Source: an uncultured Paracoccaceae bacterium
Lineage (GTDB): Bacteria; Pseudomonadota; Alphaproteobacteria; Rhodobacterales; Rhodobacteraceae
Assembly: GCA_947498985.1 (NCBI GenBank)
Contig: CANMMF010000008.1
Location: 231,988-295,987, forward strand
Direction of reading: 5' to 3'
DNA length: 64,000 nucleotides
Below, one piece after another: positions 43,199 through 51,825 of this stretch. Below the pieces are notes generated by a model, which was not told the DNA's origin, did not search any database, and was given only the letters and a program-made list of their open reading frames with translations. Positions within the stretch are counted from its first letter, which is position 1; each line of letters begins with the position of its first letter. The position numbers and the translations under genes were made by a program.

Positions 43199-44059
43199 AT
43201 GACACATGAGAAGATGAGCCCGCTGCGTGCGCGGATGATCGAGGACATGCGCATTCGGGGGTTGGCCGAGACGTCACAGAAGGCTCATATCCGGGCACTC
43301 AAGGATTTCACCGCGTTTCTGGGGCGGCCGCCCGATACGGCGACGCCGGAAGAGCTTCGCGCCTATCAGCTTCACATGACGGATACCGAGGTCACGCCAT
43401 CGGTCTACAACGCCCGGGTCGCCGGGCTGCGGTTCTTCTTCGGCATGACCTGCGATCGGGAGGATATGAAGAAGTATATCCAGTTCCGGACCGAGCCGCG
43501 CAAACTGCCGATTGTGCTGAGCTTTGAAGAGGTCTCGGCGATTTTGGCCGCGGCGCCGGGACCTGGTCTCAAGTACCGGGCGGCATTGGGCATCGGTTAT
43601 GGCGCGGGGCTGCGTGCCTCCGAGGTCACCAATCTCAAGGTGCGGGACATCGACAGCGACCGGATGCTGATCCATGTCGAGCGCGGCAAGGGCGGCAAGG
43701 ACAGGGACGTGATGCTGTCGCCGTCGCTGCTTGATCTTCTGCGCGACTACTGGCGCGAGGCGCGACCGCAAGGCTGGCTGTTCCCGGGTCAGAGCCGGGT
43801 GGAGCCTCTGTCACCGCGCTCCCTGAACCGGGCGTTCAACTCGGCAAAGGCGATGGCCGGCATCAAGAAGCCGGCGACGCTGCACTCGCTCCAGCACAGC
43901 TTTGCTTCGCATCTTCTGGAGGCTGACACCGATGTGCGCGTGATTCAGGTGCTCTTGGGTCACGCCAAACTCACCACGACGGCGCGGTACACCCATGTCG
44001 CCACCAAGACGCTTCGCAATGTCGCCAGCCCGTTCGAGCATGTCCGGGATGTGACCTGA
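43199..44059 (+). CDS. Tyrosine recombinase of the IS91-associated type, catalytic Arg replaced
   Basis: A 286-residue integrase with an N-terminal SAM-like core-binding domain (MRIRGLAETSQKAHIRALKDFTAFLG) and a catalytic domain: Arg139 (GAGLRASEV), Lys164 or 167, His229 in LHSLQHSFASHLLEAD, His255 (LLGHA) and the nucleophile Tyr264 (RYTHVATK). The box that normally reads H-x-x-R has Gln232 (codon CAG at 43892-43894) in place of the second active-site Arg, which should destroy or strongly weaken strand cleavage. It is the accessory recombinase that precedes the transposase in many rhodobacterial IS91 elements. Confidence 0.92.
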   Translation: MTHEKMSPLRARMIEDMRIRGLAETSQKAHIRALKDFTAFLGRPPDTATPEELRAYQLHMTDTEVTPSVYNARVAGLRFFFGMTCDREDMKKYIQFRTEPRKLPIVLSFEEVSAILAAAPGPGLKYRAALGIGYGAGLRASEVTNLKVRDIDSDRMLIHVERGKGGKDRDVMLSPSLLDLLRDYWREARPQGWLFPGQSRVEPLSPRSLNRAFNSAKAMAGIKKPATLHSLQHSFASHLLEADTDVRVIQVLLGHAKLTTTARYTHVATKTLRNVASPFEHVRDVT

Positions 44060-44090
44060 CGGGCGGGGTTGCGTACCGAGGCGCGCGCTG

Positions 44091-45327
44091 GAGGTTGCTG
44101 ACATTTTTCGGAACCATGGCCCCGCCTATCGGCGGGCCAATGCGGGGCATCTGAACCTCTCGCAGCTCAAGGTGATGTCGGCGAATGAAGCTTGCCGGAC
44201 GGAGGCGCTCGGCGGGCATGTCGCTGCCTGCGCCAAATGCCGCCATCAGCATATCGCCTACAGCAGCTGCAAGAACCGGCATTGCCCGAAGTGCCAGGGA
44301 CCGGCGGCGCGCGACTGGATGGCGGCACGTGCCGAGGATCTGCTGCCGGTCGAGTATTTCCATGTGGTCTTCACGCTCCCGTCCGAGATCGCGAAGATCG
44401 CGTATTGGAACAAACGCACGGTCTATGGGCTGCTGTTCAAGGCATCGGCGGAAACAGTGATGACTATTGCTGCCGATCCCATGCGCCTCGGCGCCCGTGT
44501 CGGCATGACCAGCGTTCTGCACACCTGGGGCTCGGCGATGACGCACCACCCGCACGTCCACATGATCGTGCCGGGCGGCGGCCTGTCGCCAGATGGCCCG
44601 AGGTGGGTCGCCTGCAAGCCGGGGTTCTTCCTGCCGGTGCGCGTCCTGTCCAGGTTGTTCAGACGGCTATTCCTCGATGGATTGATGGCGCTGTATCGCA
44701 CCGGGCAGCTTGCCTTCTTCGGCGACCTGACCGGCTTGGCAGATGCAGAGGCCTTCGCCAGCTATCTCGCTCCGCTGCACAAGACCGAATGGGTGGTCTA
44801 TGCCAAGCCCCGGGGCTCCGCCCGTTCAGCGCTGAATTGATCCACAGGATCAATTCTTGTTCGCCCTTCACCCCTTCGGCGGACCCGAGGCGGTTTTGGC
44901 CTATCTCAGCAGGTATACCCACCGTATCGCCATCTCGAACCACCGCCTGGTCAGCGCCGATGCCGACACCGTGGCCTTCCGCTGGAAGGATTACAGGATC
45001 AAGCACGGCGAGCGGATGAAGGTCATGCGGCTCGCCACGCACGAGTTCATCCGCCGGTTCCTGATCCATGTGCTCCCGCATGGTTTCCATCGCATCCGGC
45101 ACTACGGCCTGATGGCAAGCACCGCCCGCAAGACCAACATCGCAAAGATCCGCACATTGCTCGGCGCAGAAGCGGCCATGCAGGACGACGCATCCACCAC
45201 CGAGATCATGCCGCTAACCCTGCGAGAGCCATGCCCGGAATGCGGCGGCGCGATGCGCATCATCGAGACATTCCGGCGCGGCGAGATCCCACGATCCCGC
45301 GCTCCACCAAGGAAACAGGCCGCATGA
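44091..45327 (+). pseudogene. IS91 family transposase, interrupted by a short palindromic insertion
   Basis: An IS91-type HUH/Y transposase read in two frames. First part (to TGA at 44838-44840): EVADIFRNHGPAYRRANAGHL, zinc finger CAKCRHQHIAYSSCKNRHCPKCQ, HUH motif HHPHVH. Second part (from 44875): FGGPEAVLAYLSRYTHRIAISN with the catalytic-Tyr segment, then CPECGGAMRIIE. Between YAKP and FGGPEAV lie about 61-64 extra bases that shift the frame by +1 and bring a stop, so the HUH and Tyr halves are on separate frames. No good start codon is seen at the 5' end. Probably inactive; it could be mobilised in trans. Confidence 0.9.
44811..44871. repeat. 61-bp palindromic insertion inside the IS91 transposase
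   Basis: An extra segment inside an otherwise continuous transposase. It contains the palindrome TTCAGCGCTGAA (44825-44836) overlapping a perfect 10-bp-arm hairpin GAATTGATCC-ACA-GGATCAATTC (44834-44856). Depending on the ancestral codon the insert is 61 or 64 bp. It resembles a small palindromic mobile repeat (MITE- or REP-like). No clear target-site duplication is visible. Confidence 0.7.
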
Positions 45328-45796
45328 CCGAGTGCCCGTTCATCCCATCCACCGCAGACCGGTTGCTTCAGCAACACCGGCCAAGTCGGCCTGTCTGTAG
45401 CGGTCCGGAAAGACGCAAGGACCGCGCAAAACGGCTCTTTCCCAGGTTGGAACTAGGCCAAAGCCTCATGCAAAACCTGGAAACGGTCGAAATCAAGCCC
45501 CACACCAACGCATCCGTCGCATTCACTGACACAGCCGACAACGCTCTTTGCCCATAGGCGGCACCCAGCACCCGCGGCTTCTTCCCTGAGAGGTTTGTCA
45601 ACGCGGGCCACACTCAAACCCAGCCGAAAACGCGCGCAATGGCCCGCGTCGAAAAACCTTCATCTTCCGGCACCTTAGCTGCGCTGTTCACGAGCGGCTG
45701 GTTCAGGAAACAGCACCTTTCGCTGCATGCGGAACGAACTGGTAATACGCGGACGGAGCGGACCTTCATCGACTTGCCTTCAATGTCTGGTCACGG
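45328..45796. other. 469-bp gap, right flank of the IS91 element
   Basis: Downstream of the transposase frame. Open frames here are short and unconvincing. The left part presumably holds the IS91 3' end; I could not place the terminus. The right part leads to the convergent class V aminotransferase stop codon. Confidence 0.5.
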
Positions 45797-46966
45797 TCAA
45801 ATCGTCTTCACAGCCATAACAAAGCGCGCGATCTCATCTTCGGTATTGAAATAATGAACGGAAGCGCGCGTCATGGATTCAAGTCCGCGCGGTTCCAGAT
45901 CGAGCCGGGCGTAAGGCATCGCGGAGACTGACACGTTGATCGACTTGGCCCGCAACTGATCGGCCATCGCTGCGGGCTCAATTCCATCTCTCGTAAATGT
46001 CACAATACCGCACTTTCGCTGCCCCAAATCATGCACCGAAACACCTTTGATCTCGGCAAGCGCATCGCGTAGTTCTCGGGCAAGGCTGGCGACACGAGTT
46101 TCGATATTGGCCAGACCAAGTGCGCGCGCGTATTTCACCGCTTCCATCAACCCGACGCGACCCGCGACAAAGCTTTCCCAGTTTTCAAATCGCTTTGCGC
46201 CCTTAACAAATTCAAAACTGTTGGCCCCTGTCCACGTAGCGGAAAGAAGGTCGATGAACGGCGGATCAATCCGGTCCATGATGTCCTTGCTGACATAAAG
46301 AAAACCTGTGCCTCTCGGCCCGCGCAGGAATTTACGGCCGGTTCCGGAAAGCATATCGCACCCAATCTCGGCGACGTTCACGTCGATCTGGCCGACAGAC
46401 TGACAGGCGTCAAGGAGATAGATTACACCATGTTTGCGGGCGATTTTTCCGATTTCGGCAGCCGGGTTCACAAGACCGCCTTGTGTCGGCACATGCGTGA
46501 TCGCGATGAGCTTGGTGTTTGGGCCGATCATGTTGTCCAAAGCAGCCACGTCGATCTGGCCAAACTCATCTGACGGGACGAGATCAATCTCAAATCCAAG
46601 GCGACGAGACTGCTGCAGCAACGCCAGATAATTGGACGCATACTCTGACCCGTGGGTGATAACTCTGTCGCCCGGTTTCAGATGCAACCCGTAAAACGCC
46701 ATGTCCCATGCACGTGTCGCATTCTCGACAAAGGCAATCTCATCGGGATTGGCGTTCAGAAGCCCTGCGAACTCGGTATAATATGCTTGTATTTGAGCTT
46801 GCGCTCTACGCTCGGCCTCATACCCGCCTATCTCATTTTCATCGCGCAATACGGATTGAAGCGCGTCAAAAACCGGTCGAGGCATAAGAGATGAGCCAGC
46901 ATTGTTAAAATGCAAAATAGTCTCACAACTCGGTGTATCCAAACGGACTTTTTCGATGTCGATCAT
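45797..46966 (-). CDS. Class V PLP aminotransferase (isopenicillin-N-epimerase/cysteine-desulfurase-like)
   Basis: A 389-residue enzyme: LHFNNAGSSLMPRPVFDALQ, EIAFVENATRAWDMAFYG, THVPTQGGLVNPAAEIGKIARKHGVIYLLDACQSVGQIDVNV (the DxCQS PLP block), Schiff-base Lys212 in GTGRKFLRGPRGTGFLY. It resembles the isopenicillin-N epimerase/selenocysteine-lyase-like branch; no persulfide Cys loop is obvious, so a desulfurase role is doubtful. RBS AAGGAG before the ATG at 46966. Composition is visibly less GC-rich than the core genes, suggesting transfer. Convergent with IS91. Confidence 0.9.
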   Translation of the reverse strand: MIDIEKVRLDTPSCETILHFNNAGSSLMPRPVFDALQSVLRDENEIGGYEAERRAQAQIQAYYTEFAGLLNANPDEIAFVENATRAWDMAFYGLHLKPGDRVITHGSEYASNYLALLQQSRRLGFEIDLVPSDEFGQIDVAALDNMIGPNTKLIAITHVPTQGGLVNPAAEIGKIARKHGVIYLLDACQSVGQIDVNVAEIGCDMLSGTGRKFLRGPRGTGFLYVSKDIMDRIDPPFIDLLSATWTGANSFEFVKGAKRFENWESFVAGRVGLMEAVKYARALGLANIETRVASLARELRDALAEIKGVSVHDLGQRKCGIVTFTRDGIEPAAMADQLRAKSINVSVSAMPYARLDLEPRGLESMTRASVHYFNTEDEIARFVMAVKTI

Positions 46967-47468
46967 AACGCGTCTCCTTGTCGCATGACCTAACAATCCA
47001 ACCAAACGAAGACAACGCATTGGTGGCCATTACTAGGAAGCAGACTTTCGCTGCTTGTGCATCATTAAGAAATTTGGCCTCTTCGCGGCCCAGCATCAGC
47101 TTCGTTGAGCGAATGTACCACCGTCAAGGGCGGCCCTTTGCTGCCTTTCACCGTGCTTTCAAATTTCTGCGGCTGCAGCCCACTTTCCGGTCATTCGCTG
47201 CAAGCGCATAATCGCGAAAGGGTCGAACTCACAGATCGCGGACCTTGCGGCCGTTGCGGTCTTCAATCCGAACGTCTGTTTTACGCCCTTAGCGGCTTTT
47301 TTCAGGGTAACCTCGAAGTAGACAAAGGTTTCAACACGTCCTAAGCGTGTAAAATGCAGCGTAACATCGAGAGCCTACACATCAAATCTTGTTAACGAAG
47401 CACTCACTGCAAGCCACTCGGGAGCCAACCCGTGTAAAAGAGGCAGCCAACAGCAGGGTAATCGAATT
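46967..47468. other. 502-bp gap with a dispersed repeat
   Basis: No gene is supported. It contains several TTCGCTGC-like words and copy B of the dispersed repeat. It separates the aminotransferase from the convergent-side guanidino cluster. Confidence 0.55.
47192..47243. repeat. Dispersed intergenic repeat, copy B
   Basis: CATTCGCTGCA ... GAACTCACAGATCGCGG, the same order and spacing as copy A at 38120-38173. In the surrounding 150 bp other TTCGCTGC/GCGAATG words occur, suggesting a larger decayed element. Confidence 0.6.
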
Positions 47469-48476
47469 TCAAATCCGGACCAGCGGTTGGTGGGCACAGC
47501 GGAATGAACCGCCAACCATGCAGGGCAAGCGATAGGGTAGACGCACGACCTCGAACTTGCGGGCCTTCAACCCATCCGCCACGAAATCCAGCGCCCCCTC
47601 GGCGGGTACAACAACCGTTCGGTCATTCAGAACCAGATTGTTGCAACTCATATGTGACTTCGCCAGCGCCTTGGGGATGTCAAAAACGTCCCAATCTTTC
47701 ATGAAATCCGGCAATCCTTCGGGCAAGGCTTCGAGCGAGGCAAAGGCCACGCCTTCGCGCGGTGTCATCAGCACGCAATCCAGGTGCGGAAAGGCCGGAT
47801 CAATCGCAACGGTCTGAACCGTATAGTCAGGCCCAAGCATGTGTTGCAGCCAGCGCGCGCCCTCGGGGTTGCTGCACCCGCCGGAATGTCCCACCAGGAT
47901 CTGCTTGCCCAGAACGAAGATATCGCCGCCTTCAAGATAGCCCCATCCCGGACCTTCCAACTCATCATCGGCCCCGCCATCGGGCTGCGCGAAATAGCGG
48001 GCGCCGCGATCCATGGTGGTAGCCAGAATCTCGCGTACGGCAAAGCGTTGACGGCGATGAAAGAGACTGCGTGGGGCAAGTTCGATGACGTTGTTCCCGA
48101 TGGTGACAAACGGATCTCGCAACCAGGGTGTCGCAACGCCATGGTCTTCGCCACGCGGGAACTTGCGGTTGGCGGGGCTGATCTCACCCGCAACCTGCAC
48201 GCGCACCCCGGCACCCTCCAGAAAGTCGATCGCCCCCTGAACCTGACGGCTCAGTTCGGCAAACCACTCCGGGTGGGCCTCTTTCATGTCCCGGCCGCCA
48301 TTCCTGACCCAGAACGCGCCGAACTCACCTTGTGCGCGTAGCTTTACATCGTCGTAAATGACCGGAAGCACCCAGTTGTCCGGCGATCCGTAGACGCATT
48401 CCTTCAACTCCGCCCATTCCGTATCGACGTAAACAGGGTCGAGGTCTGTCGGGGTTTTGGGCGTTTGGGTCGTCAT
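47469..48476 (-). CDS. Guanidino-modifying enzyme (amidinotransferase/arginine-deiminase superfamily)
   Basis: A 335-residue protein of the pentein fold: RDPFVTIGNNVIELAP (Arg120-Asp121), GGAD-type region GYLEGGDIFVLGKQILVG (Glu182, Asp185), FPHLDCVLMTPREG with the catalytic His231, and the nucleophilic Cys327 in GGSFRCAHQPLVRI (the S-x-RC-x-H-x-P/T C-terminal box). It resembles bacterial L-arginine:glycine or lysine amidinotransferase-like proteins; deiminase or amidinotransferase activity cannot be separated by eye. Upstream is a LysR gene on the same strand. Confidence 0.87.
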   Translation of the reverse strand: MTTQTPKTPTDLDPVYVDTEWAELKECVYGSPDNWVLPVIYDDVKLRAQGEFGAFWVRNGGRDMKEAHPEWFAELSRQVQGAIDFLEGAGVRVQVAGEISPANRKFPRGEDHGVATPWLRDPFVTIGNNVIELAPRSLFHRRQRFAVREILATTMDRGARYFAQPDGGADDELEGPGWGYLEGGDIFVLGKQILVGHSGGCSNPEGARWLQHMLGPDYTVQTVAIDPAFPHLDCVLMTPREGVAFASLEALPEGLPDFMKDWDVFDIPKALAKSHMSCNNLVLNDRTVVVPAEGALDFVADGLKARKFEVVRLPYRLPCMVGGSFRCAHQPLVRI

Positions 48477-48584
48477 TGCATGCTCTCTGGATGATTTCTG
48501 GCCACTAGAGAAGCGCAGGCGGGATTTCAGATTAAAATAGCAAAATCCGCAACTAAGCTTGCAGGTCTTGGCAGGTTGCGGGCT

Positions 48585-49496
48585 TTATACGGCTCCGGAA
48601 AACCGCGACAGAAAGCTACTCACGCCTTTGCTCCGCGCCGCGTCCTGCCGGTATGCGATGTAGAACTGCACATAAAGCGGCGCGTCTGTCAGCGGCAGTT
48701 CCAGAAGGTCGTCGCGCTGCAAGGCTTCAACGTATTTCACCGGCATCAGCGCACATCCGGCCCCTGACAAAACAGCTGCAAGCAAGGCCTCGAGATTGGT
48801 GCACCGCCCGGCAACGGTCAGCGGATAGCGACCTTCGAAGCTCTCGAAGCCGTCCGTATTCTGCGCCCGTGCGATGTAGGGTATAGGAATCGCAACCTCA
48901 TCTGGACCCCTTTGCACAGATGCATGAATTTCGTCGCGCTGCGGGCAGTTTTCGCCTACATACAACCGCTGCTCCTCCAGAAACATCGCAGCGTATTGCA
49001 AAGGTTGCAACCACGCGGGCTGCCCCGTGATTCCCACATCCAAACGCCTTTCGCGGACCAGCACGTCAATCGCTGTCACTTCATGCACACTCACACTGAC
49101 AAGTGTATCGGGAAATCTTTCGCGCATATGTGTCATGGCCGGGACCAGTCCGCTGTCGGGATTTGTAATGACGTGATCGATTATCCCGATCTTGAAGCTT
49201 TCCGAGGCAGCATCTTTGGTGGCCTGAACCGCCAGTTCAAAGAGCTGTAACCGAGACTGCAAGTCCACCGCAGCCTGATAAATGTCCTGTCCTTGTCGGG
49301 TCAGCGCAAACCCGCCCCTGCCGCGGTGGCAAAGCTGAACACCCAACCTGTGCTCCAGCGAGGCAAGATCCCGGCTGATCGTGGAGAGAGCAACACCATT
49401 TGCCAATGCTGCAGCGCTCACCCCCTCGTTTTCGACCACCGACATGAACACACGCAGATGCCTGAGGTCGAACTTGGAGAGGCTGAAGCGGCTCAT
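48585..49496 (-). CDS. LysR family transcriptional regulator
   Basis: A 303-residue LTTR: HTH RHLRVFMSVVENEGVSAAALANGVALSTISRDLASLEHRLGVQLCHRGRGGFALTRQG, linker helix, and effector domain (FKIGIIDHVITNPDSGLVPAM ...). Divergent from the substrate-binding-protein/ABC operon across a 139-bp gap with a wide inverted repeat, and upstream of the guanidino-enzyme gene, so it probably controls both sides. Confidence 0.94.
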   Translation of the reverse strand: MSRFSLSKFDLRHLRVFMSVVENEGVSAAALANGVALSTISRDLASLEHRLGVQLCHRGRGGFALTRQGQDIYQAAVDLQSRLQLFELAVQATKDAASESFKIGIIDHVITNPDSGLVPAMTHMRERFPDTLVSVSVHEVTAIDVLVRERRLDVGITGQPAWLQPLQYAAMFLEEQRLYVGENCPQRDEIHASVQRGPDEVAIPIPYIARAQNTDGFESFEGRYPLTVAGRCTNLEALLAAVLSGAGCALMPVKYVEALQRDDLLELPLTDAPLYVQFYIAYRQDAARSKGVSSFLSRFSGAV

Positions 49497-49525
49497 CGCG
49501 ATCCTTCAGTTGCAAGATGCGCAAG

Positions 49526-49570
49526 TAAGGTGACCAGCTTTAATATTCTTTGTCGAGGATATTCACCTTA
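49526..49570. promoter_or_regulatory. Wide inverted repeat in the LysR/ABC divergent promoter
   Basis: TAAGGTGA and TCACCTTA are perfect 8-bp arms separated by 29 bp (centre-to-centre 37 bp, about 3.5 helical turns). The gap is otherwise A/T-rich. It could be a pair of half-operators bridged by a LysR tetramer, or bind another factor. Confidence 0.45.
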
Positions 49571-49635
49571 TCGTCAGTCCAATCAAACTGGCCTGCACAA
49601 AAACTTGCCAGAAACATCGACAAGGAGTGAAACAG

Positions 49636-50466
49636 ATGAAGACTTGGGTTTCCGCCCTGTTCCTGGCCACTGTCCTGAGCGCAAACAGCGCCATGGCTGA
49701 AACGATGCTTGAGAAAATCCAATCCTCGGGCAAGATCGTTGTCGCCACCGAGGCGGCGTTCAAACCGATTGAGTATGTCGAAGACGGTGAGATCGTCGGG
49801 TTTGGATCGGACCTCCTGGTCGAAGTCGTCAACGATCTTGGCGTCGAGGTCGAGCAGTTGGACGTCCCCTTTCAGGGTATCCTGACGGGCCTGGCCGCGG
49901 GCCAGTACGATCTGATTGCGACATCTGTTGCGATCAATCCGGAGCGCGCCCAATCCTACGCGTTTTCCCGTCCGCTGTTCACCATCGAGAATGTAATTGT
50001 CGTTGCCGCAGACAATGGTGATGTCACCGACGTGGCCGACCTCAACGGTTTGCTTTTGGGCACGCAACTGGGCAGCTCGACCGAAGCGGTCGCCCGGCAG
50101 ATCAACGATGACCTCAAAGCTGCCGGTGGCAGCGGGTATGAGGACCTGCGTCTCTATCAGACCTTCCCGGATACGGCCTTCGCCCTGCGCTCAGGTCAGG
50201 TCGATGCACTTGTGATCGGCTCGCTGTCCGCAGGTGAGTTCATGGCAGCGTCGCCCGATACATTCCGTGTCGCCATGAGCTATGGCGATCCGGTTTACAT
50301 CTCCTGGGTCGCCCGTCCCGACTCCCTGGACTTGCTGGCAGCTGTCAACGCAACCATCACCCGGCTGGCCGACAGCGGCGAACTGGCTGCCCTTCAGGAA
50401 AAGTGGATCGGCGTGGCAACACAGAGTCCAGCTGATGGCTATCTGCCGGATGGCGCAGTGCAGTAA
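49636..50466 (+). CDS. Amino-acid ABC transporter substrate-binding protein
   Basis: A 276-residue periplasmic protein with a Sec signal (MKTWVSALFLATVLSANSAMAE, cleavage after SAMA) and the family-3 SBP pattern GKIVVATEAAFKPIEYVEDGEIVGFGSDLLVEVVNDLG, FQGILTGLAAGQYDLIATSVAINPERAQSYAFSRPLF. The start is the ATG 8 bases after AAGGAG; a GTG three codons earlier is rejected. It probably binds a cationic or guanidino/ureido amino acid, judging from the cluster. Followed by two permeases but no ATPase. Confidence 0.95.
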   Translation: MKTWVSALFLATVLSANSAMAETMLEKIQSSGKIVVATEAAFKPIEYVEDGEIVGFGSDLLVEVVNDLGVEVEQLDVPFQGILTGLAAGQYDLIATSVAINPERAQSYAFSRPLFTIENVIVVAADNGDVTDVADLNGLLLGTQLGSSTEAVARQINDDLKAAGGSGYEDLRLYQTFPDTAFALRSGQVDALVIGSLSAGEFMAASPDTFRVAMSYGDPVYISWVARPDSLDLLAAVNATITRLADSGELAALQEKWIGVATQSPADGYLPDGAVQ

Positions 50467-50488
50467 AGCCGTCTAGCGGGACACCGAT

Positions 50489-51160
50489 ATGGTCAACGCG
50501 CTGATGGAGATCGGGGGGATCGTCCCACAATTGCTGGATGGTCTCCTCGTCACGTTGATGATCTGCGTTTTGGCCGCATTGGGCGCATTGCTCCTGTCCG
50601 TGCCGCTTGTCGCGGCGCGACGTTCGTCGAAGCGAAGATACTATTATCCGGCAACGGTCTTCATCACCCTGATGCGCGGGCTGCCGATCGTCATCCTCAT
50701 CTTCCTGTGCTATTTCGGGTTTCCGGCGCTGCTGGGCTTCGGCCGCGTTTCAGCCTTCTGGGTCGGGGTACTGGTCCTGGCTTTGAACGGCTCGGCCTTT
50801 ATCTCAGAAGCTCTGCGGGGGGCCATCGCCCGGCTCCCGGAGGGACAGTGGGAAGCGTGCAAATCTCTTGGTCTGACACCGTTTCAGACCTGGCGGCTTG
50901 TTCTGATCCCGCAATTCATCCCCATCGCGCTGCCCTCACTGGCCGGTGAGCTTGGATTTCTGATCAAGGCCTCTCCGGCCTTGTCGCTGATCACCATCGT
51001 CGATCTGACCCGGCGCGCACAGCAGGTTTCCATGCAAACCTTTGATCCCCTTATGCCGCTCCTGGCGGCAGCGCTGTTGTACTTCCTGTTGCTTGGCGCA
51101 ATCTCGATGTTGTCTCGCTGGCTGGAAACACGGCTGGAACCAGTAAGGCAACGGTCATGA
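50489..51160 (+). CDS. Amino-acid ABC transporter permease 1
   Basis: A 223-residue HisM/HisQ-type permease with about five helices and the EAA loop GSAFISEALRGAIARLPEGQWEACKSLGLTPFQTWRLVLIPQFIPIALPSL. Located 22 bp after the substrate-binding gene and overlapping the next permease (ATGA) by 4 bp. Forms the transmembrane heterodimer with permease 2. Confidence 0.95.
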   Translation: MVNALMEIGGIVPQLLDGLLVTLMICVLAALGALLLSVPLVAARRSSKRRYYYPATVFITLMRGLPIVILIFLCYFGFPALLGFGRVSAFWVGVLVLALNGSAFISEALRGAIARLPEGQWEACKSLGLTPFQTWRLVLIPQFIPIALPSLAGELGFLIKASPALSLITIVDLTRRAQQVSMQTFDPLMPLLAAALLYFLLLGAISMLSRWLETRLEPVRQRS

Positions 51161-51810
51161 TCGATGTGATCGCCAACTACGGGGATGAAATCGTCAAGGG
51201 GTTGCTGGGCACGCTCTTGATCCTTGTGGCCGGTTGCGTGATCGGAACACCAATTGGCGCGGGCATGGCCTTCCTTTTGATTTCTTCTAAACGCCTTTTG
51301 CGCTGGCCATCGCGGGCCTATGTGGAAGTGATCCGTAACACCCCGTTTCTCATTCAGGCCATGCTGCTCTTTGCAATGCTCGGTGTGATGCGCCTGAGGA
51401 TTGATCCGATGCTCGTGGGCATTGCAGCGGTTGCGATCTACACCGCCGCCTACATGGCCGAAATCGTCAGAGGCGCTCTGAAATCCATTCCTGACGGGCA
51501 GTGGGAAGCGGCCAACGCCCTTGGCCTGCGTTCCTTTCGGGTGTTTCGGCTGGTGATCTTCCCGCAACTTCTGCCCACGGCGCTGCCCGCCAGCGTCAAC
51601 CTCTACGGAACGGTCGCAAAGGAAACGGCATTCCTGTCCGCAGTGTCGGTGGCCGAGCTCACCTTTGCCGGGCAGGTCGTCATCGCGCAGACTTTCAAGG
51701 TGTTCGAGGTTTGGGCCATTGTCGGCATTCTGTACCTGTGTCTTATCCTGCTCATTCTTGCCGCCGCAAAACGCCTTGAACGCGGGCTCGGCTGGTCTCA
51801 AACCGTGTAA
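51157..51810 (+). CDS. Amino-acid ABC transporter permease 2
   Basis: A 217-residue permease, paralogous to the first: VEVIRNTPFLIQAMLLFAML near the N-terminus and the EAA loop TAAYMAEIVRGALKSIPDGQWEAANALGLRSFRVFRLVIFPQLLPTALPA. Overlaps permease 1 by 4 bp. The expected ATP-binding gene does not follow; the M20 hydrolase begins 15 bp later, so the ATPase must be supplied from elsewhere. Confidence 0.95.
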   Translation: MIDVIANYGDEIVKGLLGTLLILVAGCVIGTPIGAGMAFLLISSKRLLRWPSRAYVEVIRNTPFLIQAMLLFAMLGVMRLRIDPMLVGIAAVAIYTAAYMAEIVRGALKSIPDGQWEAANALGLRSFRVFRLVIFPQLLPTALPASVNLYGTVAKETAFLSAVSVAELTFAGQVVIAQTFKVFEVWAIVGILYLCLILLILAAAKRLERGLGWSQTV

Positions 51811-51825
51811 CTTGGCGGGACAAAA

